Assembly (NCBI RefSeq): GCF_002914585.1
Contig: NZ_PDDM01000014.1
Location: 62,001-126,000 of the forward strand
From: Pseudanabaena sp. BC1403
GTDB taxonomy: Bacteria > Cyanobacteriota > Cyanobacteriia > Pseudanabaenales > Pseudanabaenaceae
Length of the DNA stretch: 64,000 bases
Direction of reading: 5' to 3'
Positions 60,046 through 64,000 of the stretch are shown here, one piece after another (position 1 is the stretch's first letter; every line of letters begins with the position of its first letter). The translations under genes were made by a program, and so were the position numbers. The notes beneath the pieces are model-generated. The model worked only from the letters and a program-made list of their open reading frames with translations, did no database searches and was not told the origin of the DNA.

Positions 60046-62085
60046 ATGCGTATCTTGATGATTCAACCTAACTACCATTCTGGCGGTGCAGAAATTGCAG
60101 GAAATTGGCCGTCCAGTTGGGTTCCCTATGTAGGTGGTGCATTAAAGACCGCAGGTTTTACGGAAATCCGCTTTATCGATGCCATGTGTAACAACATTGG
60201 TGATGTGGAATTGGCAATCGAGATTAAAAAATATCAGCCCGATGTGGTGCTATGTACTGCGATCACGCCGATGATTTATAAATCACAGGCAACTTTAAAG
60301 CTTGTTAAAACTGTTTGTCCAGAAGCGAAAGCAATCATGGGCGGTGTGCATCCTACCTATATGTATCGTGAAGTGTTGAGTGAGGCTCCTTGGGTGGATT
60401 ACATCATTCGGGGTGAAGGGGAAGAAATTACGGTGAATCTGTTGAGGGCGATCGCGAATGTTACGGATATACAAGAGCGCCGCAATATTTTAGGAATTGC
60501 CTTTTTAGAAGATGGCAAAGTTGTCGCTACACCCGCCCATCCACCTATTAAGGATTTGAATACGCTTACTCCTGATTGGAGCTTATTGGATTGGGATAAA
60601 TATATTTACACGCCTCTGAATACTAGAGTTGCAGTTCCCAATTATTCACGGGGCTGTCCATTTCGTTGTCGGTTCTGCTCGCAGTGGAAGTTTTGGCGTA
60701 AATACAGATCGCGATCGCCCAAGCAATTTGTCGATGAAATCGAACGGCTAGTCAAGAATCACAATGTCGGTTTTTTCATTCTTGCTGATGAAGAACCAAC
60801 GATTAACAAATCAAGGTTTGTTGCCCTCTGCAATGAGTTGATCGATCGCAACTTAGGCATTCACTGGGGTATTAATACGCGAGTTACCGACATTCTGCGC
60901 GATGAGAAGGAATTACCGCTTTATCACAAGGCTGGCTTAGTTCATGTATCTCTAGGAACCGAGGCTTCGGCTCAACTGAATCTGAATCTATTCCGTAAAG
61001 AAACCACGATCGCCGATAACAAACGGGCGGTGCAATTGCTTCGTGATAATGGCATTCTTGCGGAAGTGCAGTTCATTATGGGGCTGCCAAACGAAACTCC
61101 TGAAACCATCGAGGAAACCTATCGTATGGCAAGGGATTGGAAAGCGGACATGACCAATTGGAATATGTACACTCCTTGGCCCTTTGCCGAACTCTTCCAA
61201 GATTTGCAAGATAAAGTGGAAATTCGCGACTACTCCCACTACAACTTTGTCACGCCAATTATCAAGCCCGACAATATGAGTCGTGAGGATGTTCTGAAGG
61301 GAGTACTTCGCAACTATGCTAGATTCTATTCTTGGAAGTTCCTCGAATATTGGTTTGAGAAAGATTCCTTCAAACGGCGTTATCTCTTGGGCTGTCTCTG
61401 GGCATTTGTGAAGACGACGCTCAACAAGCGCTTCTATAATCTCGATCGCGTCAAGCAAAAGGGCTTGCATACGGAAATTGATTTTGGCTTCGATGAGGCT
61501 CGCATCTTGACACCCGAACAAATGGCGCTCATTAAAAAAGGACAGGTTGGCTCCGCCGATATTGATTTTGTCGGCACGATTTCCGCCTGTGGTGCGCCCA
61601 ATGATATCGCCCTTGATTCCTATACCAAAGAGCAGGTCGTCAAGAATGATGTGATTCAAGTGGCGGTAGTGGAAGCCGATCAGCAAACGCGGATCGATCT
61701 GCGGGTAAATCTGCGATCGCAAGCGGGTATCGAAGTTGCGAGTGAGGCAACTAATGGCGAAACAGGACTGGTCATTCTCGAATCGATCGATGTGGATGTT
61801 GCCGTTGTCGATGCGGCGCTTCCAGACATGAATCTAGTAAAGTTTCTCCGTTCTGCGCGGAGAGTCCAAGAAAATTCCTACGTGATTCCCTCAAAGATTT
61901 TGATATTAGTGACTCCCGAACAAAGCACGATCCTATGCGAGGCGATCGCTGCGGGTGTAGATGGCTTCTGTCTCAAGGATTCCCCCATTGAAAAACTCGC
62001 AGAAGCAGTACATATCACCCATAAAAAAGGTCGCTATGAAGATCCTGCGATCGCGCCTCTTTTGGAAAATGTTGTTCCTGTTTAA
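60046..62085 (+). CDS. bchE: BchE-type radical SAM Mg-protoporphyrin IX monomethyl ester cyclase with C-terminal receiver domain
   Basis: The 679-aa protein starts MRILMIQPNYHSGGAEIAGNW, the signature opening of BchE, the O2-independent cyclase that forms ring E of (bacterio)chlorophyll. A B12-binding-like domain (1-150; VVLCTAITPMIY, MGGVHPTYMY) precedes the radical SAM cluster GCPFRCRFC (C204, C208, C211) and FFILADEEPTINKSRF. The core ends near residue 500. A receiver-like domain follows (about 537-660): VVEADQQTR, D589 in VVDAALPDM and K644 in CLKD. Its acidic pocket is partly changed (E-A instead of D-D). A normal BchE has no receiver; other radical SAM/B12 paralogues exist in cyanobacteria, so the exact reaction needs confirmation. 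Confidence 0.85.
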   Translation: MRILMIQPNYHSGGAEIAGNWPSSWVPYVGGALKTAGFTEIRFIDAMCNNIGDVELAIEIKKYQPDVVLCTAITPMIYKSQATLKLVKTVCPEAKAIMGGVHPTYMYREVLSEAPWVDYIIRGEGEEITVNLLRAIANVTDIQERRNILGIAFLEDGKVVATPAHPPIKDLNTLTPDWSLLDWDKYIYTPLNTRVAVPNYSRGCPFRCRFCSQWKFWRKYRSRSPKQFVDEIERLVKNHNVGFFILADEEPTINKSRFVALCNELIDRNLGIHWGINTRVTDILRDEKELPLYHKAGLVHVSLGTEASAQLNLNLFRKETTIADNKRAVQLLRDNGILAEVQFIMGLPNETPETIEETYRMARDWKADMTNWNMYTPWPFAELFQDLQDKVEIRDYSHYNFVTPIIKPDNMSREDVLKGVLRNYARFYSWKFLEYWFEKDSFKRRYLLGCLWAFVKTTLNKRFYNLDRVKQKGLHTEIDFGFDEARILTPEQMALIKKGQVGSADIDFVGTISACGAPNDIALDSYTKEQVVKNDVIQVAVVEADQQTRIDLRVNLRSQAGIEVASEATNGETGLVILESIDVDVAVVDAALPDMNLVKFLRSARRVQENSYVIPSKILILVTPEQSTILCEAIAAGVDGFCLKDSPIEKLAEAVHITHKKGRYEDPAIAPLLENVVPV

Positions 62086-62214
62086 GCCTGATAATTTAGC
62101 GATCGCTGATATTAGTGGAAAAAGCAAACCTACCTCAGCGATCGTGTTGATCCGAGATATCTGAGTCTATAGCAATCACCGTCTGCTTGGAGTTTATATT
62201 GGCGATTTGAGTAG

Positions 62215-62736
62215 TTAATTGCTTTGATGTTTTACGAAAGGGACTAAATGCATCATAAAATCGCGCTTACCTATTGGTGCTTCTGCCATACGCAGGATAT
62301 CGTACGCAGTCGTCATATGGAAGTAAAAGTTTGGCATCAGAAAATCATCTACATATGAGAGTCCAGATAATTCGATGTATAGACCTTGCCCAAGTTCGAT
62401 TCGCTTGACATCTGAAAGCGTAGCATCGGTAACATTGATACTTGCCAACAACTCCTTAGTGGATGAAATGTGACCACGAGCCTCATCTAAAGATGCTACG
62501 TCGGGGGGCAAGTTGTTAGCTGGCTGTCCTAAGCACCACAATGCAAAGTTGCGAGGCTGATTGCAAGTAAATACGATTTGTGTGCCGAAAGGAAACATAT
62601 CGGGCGCTATGCGACGCTGCAATATAGACTCCACATCTTCTCCGAAATAACTCTCCGATACTGTTAAGAGATGGCTTAACGTATCGAGCCTTGAAATGAA
62701 GATATTTTGTAGTACTTTGATCTTCTGATTTTCCAT
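62215..62736 (-). CDS. DUF1993-family protein
   Basis: The 173-aa protein has the DUF1993 pattern, part of the DinB/YfiT-like four-helix superfamily: RRIAPDMFPFGTQIVFTCNQPRNFALWCLG, then SLDEARGHISSTKELLASI and NFYFHMTTAYDILRMAEAPIGKRDFM. His residues in these helices could hold a metal. Function unknown. It lies alone on the minus strand between the BchE-like gene and proB. Confidence 0.88.
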   Translation of the reverse strand: MENQKIKVLQNIFISRLDTLSHLLTVSESYFGEDVESILQRRIAPDMFPFGTQIVFTCNQPRNFALWCLGQPANNLPPDVASLDEARGHISSTKELLASINVTDATLSDVKRIELGQGLYIELSGLSYVDDFLMPNFYFHMTTAYDILRMAEAPIGKRDFMMHLVPFVKHQSN

Positions 62737-62846
62737 GCGATTTCTAAGAATACAAGTTGTAATGCAATTACAGTTTAATTACTTTCACAGTAAATCTTAT
62801 TTTAGAAACCATTTAAGAATTACTTTCTGCGGTCAAAAGCTCTAAG

Positions 62847-62923
62847 AGATCCCCCTCAATCCCCCTTAAAAAGGGGGAAGAATTTAATTCTCCCCCCTTT
62901 TTAAGGGGGGCTGGGGGGGATCT
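62847..62923. repeat. GATCCCCC palindromic repeat downstream of proB
   Basis: AGATCCCCCTCAATCCCCCT opens and CTGGGGGGGATCTA closes the element, with AATTTAATTC in the middle. It belongs to the family found within the nif arms and lies at the 3' end of proB. Confidence 0.9.
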
Positions 62924-62944
62924 AGACAATTCTTAAATGGTTTC

Positions 62945-64000
62945 TTAAAGACCGACTAAGTTATCACGATGAATTACGGTTTCTTCGCCATCAAAGCCAA
63001 GTAATTTAGGGATATCTTCTGATTGGGAGCCGAGAATGCGAAGAATGTCACTGCTACTGTAGTTAGAGATGCCTCTGGCAATTTCTTTGCCATCACGATC
63101 GCATAGACTCACAGACTCATTTGCTTCAAACTTGCCATCTACTTGGGTTATTCCCGCAGGCAATAGCGATCGCCCTTTGCCAATAACCGCAGTCACGGCT
63201 CCGTCATCTAAAAATAGCTTGCCTAAAGGAACCATGCCATAGGCAATCCAACGTTTACGGGCATTAACTGTTTTGGGCTGAGCCGCAAATTGTGTGCCAA
63301 AGTTTTCGCCATTGAGAATTGCTGATAGACGTTCAGGAAAAGCTCCTCGCGTAATCACAGTTCGCACTCCTGCCGCCGAAGCAATTCTGGCTGCATCAAG
63401 TTTTGTGGTCATACCGCCAGTTCCCCATTGAGTCCCACCACCTTGAACTCCTAGTGCCTGCTTCTCACCGATCGCTTGCCTAAGGTCTTGTAGTTCTGAA
63501 TATTCTACATACTCAATTGGCTTTGCATCAGGATTTTGACGAGGGTCGTCAGTATATAAGCGATCAACATCGGTTAATAGAAATAACCAATCTGCTTCGA
63601 CCAAACTAGCAACCAGAGCTGAAAGTGTATCGTTATCACCAAACTTCAACTCATCAACTGCAACCGTGTCATTCTCATTCACAATTGGCACAACTCCCAT
63701 CTCTAGCAATTCATGGAAAGTCGCATGGACATTCATGTAATGCTGCCGCTGGATCAGATTCCCTCGCGTTAATAAAACTTGAGCAACAGGCTGTTGTAAT
63801 GAACCAAAAAAGTCATCGTAAATCCTAATTAATCGTCCTTGTCCTACAGCCGCCACTGCTTGCTTTTTAGAAATTTTGCGGGGACGTTGTTTCAGACCCA
63901 GTCTTCCGCAGCCAATTCCTACCGCGCCCGAAGACACTAAGACAACACTATGTCCATCTCGTCGCAAATGCACGATCGCTTCAACTAACTTGGCGATAGT
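62945..64000 (-). CDS. proB: Glutamate 5-kinase, partial at the right edge
   Basis: The frame stays open to the last base (64000), covering 351 residues of ProB and lacking only the N-terminal start. Visible motifs are [63 protein letters not shown], and [20 protein letters not shown] in the kinase domain, followed by a C-terminal PUA domain ([20 protein letters not shown] to the end). It phosphorylates glutamate in proline biosynthesis. The apparent GTG start at 63973 is an internal Val, because the upstream residues (TIAKLVEAI) continue the family sequence. Confidence 0.95.
   Translation of the reverse strand, partial: TIAKLVEAIVHLRRDGHSVVLVSSGAVGIGCGRLGLKQRPRKISKKQAVAAVGQGRLIRIYDDFFGSLQQPVAQVLLTRGNLIQRQHYMNVHATFHELLEMGVVPIVNENDTVAVDELKFGDNDTLSALVASLVEADWLFLLTDVDRLYTDDPRQNPDAKPIEYVEYSELQDLRQAIGEKQALGVQGGGTQWGTGGMTTKLDAARIASAAGVRTVITRGAFPERLSAILNGENFGTQFAAQPKTVNARKRWIAYGMVPLGKLFLDDGAVTAVIGKGRSLLPAGITQVDGKFEANESVSLCDRDGKEIARGISNYSSSDILRILGSQSEDIPKLLGFDGEETVIHRDNLVGL

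Noticed and set aside
60988-61722. 244-aa minus-strand frame opposite the BchE-like gene
   Set aside because: It is antisense to the well-supported BchE core and has no recognisable domain.
63625-63828. 67-aa plus-strand frame opposite proB
   Set aside because: Antisense shadow of the glutamate kinase domain with a His/Ser-rich composition.

Overview
This window looks like a chromosome segment of a filamentous, non-heterocystous, nitrogen-fixing cyanobacterium, most likely Pseudanabaena-like (inferred from gene content and style, not searched). The evidence is very frequent HIP1-type octamers (GCGATCGC), a phycobiliprotein-family gene, cyanobacterial families (CRR7-like, DUF2499/DUF3593, HesA/HesB, CnfR, Mo-nitro_C, CP12) and many palindromic intergenic repeats.

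Left part (1-31.2 kb): ordinary and accessory genes. In order: an N-terminal fragment of an exported protein, coaD, a chorismate-lyase-like gene, a YaaW-like gene, a giant 2601-aa modular surface protein (DUF4347, beta-propeller, two copies of a Calx-beta + seven FG-GAP + VCBS-like module, cadherin- and Ig-like repeats, RTX-like tail), a GntR repressor divergent from an M20 amidase, a glycogen-debranching-type glucosidase, MltA, a glycosyltransferase, two receiver/histidine-kinase hybrids, a PhzF-like protein, a lipoprotein, a dihydroorotase-family protein with an altered metal motif, a phycobiliprotein-like protein, a TVP38 membrane protein, a small phosphatase, a methyltransferase, a HigBA-type toxin-antitoxin pair behind a 12-bp tandem array, a CRR7-like gene and scpB.

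Central and right part (31.3-58.8 kb): a compact molybdenum nitrogenase island. The minus-strand arm reads nifB - two fdxN-like ferredoxins - nifS - nifU - nifH - nifD - nifK - nifV - nifZ - nifT. The plus-strand arm reads cysE/nifP - 38-aa miniprotein - Mo-nitro_C - a fused nifEN - nifX - DUF269 - DUF683 - nifW - hesA - hesB - fdxH - fdxB - cupin - nifO-like - two hypothetical genes - CBS-CP12 - methyltransferase - mop - modA - fused modBC. The arms diverge from a 994-bp region built as two mirror-image promoters sharing C-rich blocks, TGAGTAC boxes and an identical 17-nt AT-rich element at matched spacing. cnfR, the oxygen-sensitive nif activator, ends convergently with modBC.

Together these genes provide nitrogenase structural proteins, FeMo-cofactor and Fe-S assembly, cysteine/sulfur supply, dedicated ferredoxins, molybdate import and storage, and the activator. 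Beyond cnfR lie DUF2499/DUF3593 membrane genes, a BchE-type anaerobic Mg-protoporphyrin ester cyclase carrying an extra C-terminal receiver domain, a DUF1993 gene and the 3' part of proB. BchE next to CnfR suggests a low-oxygen gene neighbourhood.

The most interesting points are the mirrored nif promoter, the tandem FdxN proteins with missing cluster ligands, the BchE-receiver fusion, the natural NifEN and ModBC fusions (the latter with a linker encoded by heptanucleotide repeats), the CBS-CP12 protein, and a palindromic repeat family inserted between many of the nif genes. No rRNA, tRNA, IS element or CRISPR array was recognised.
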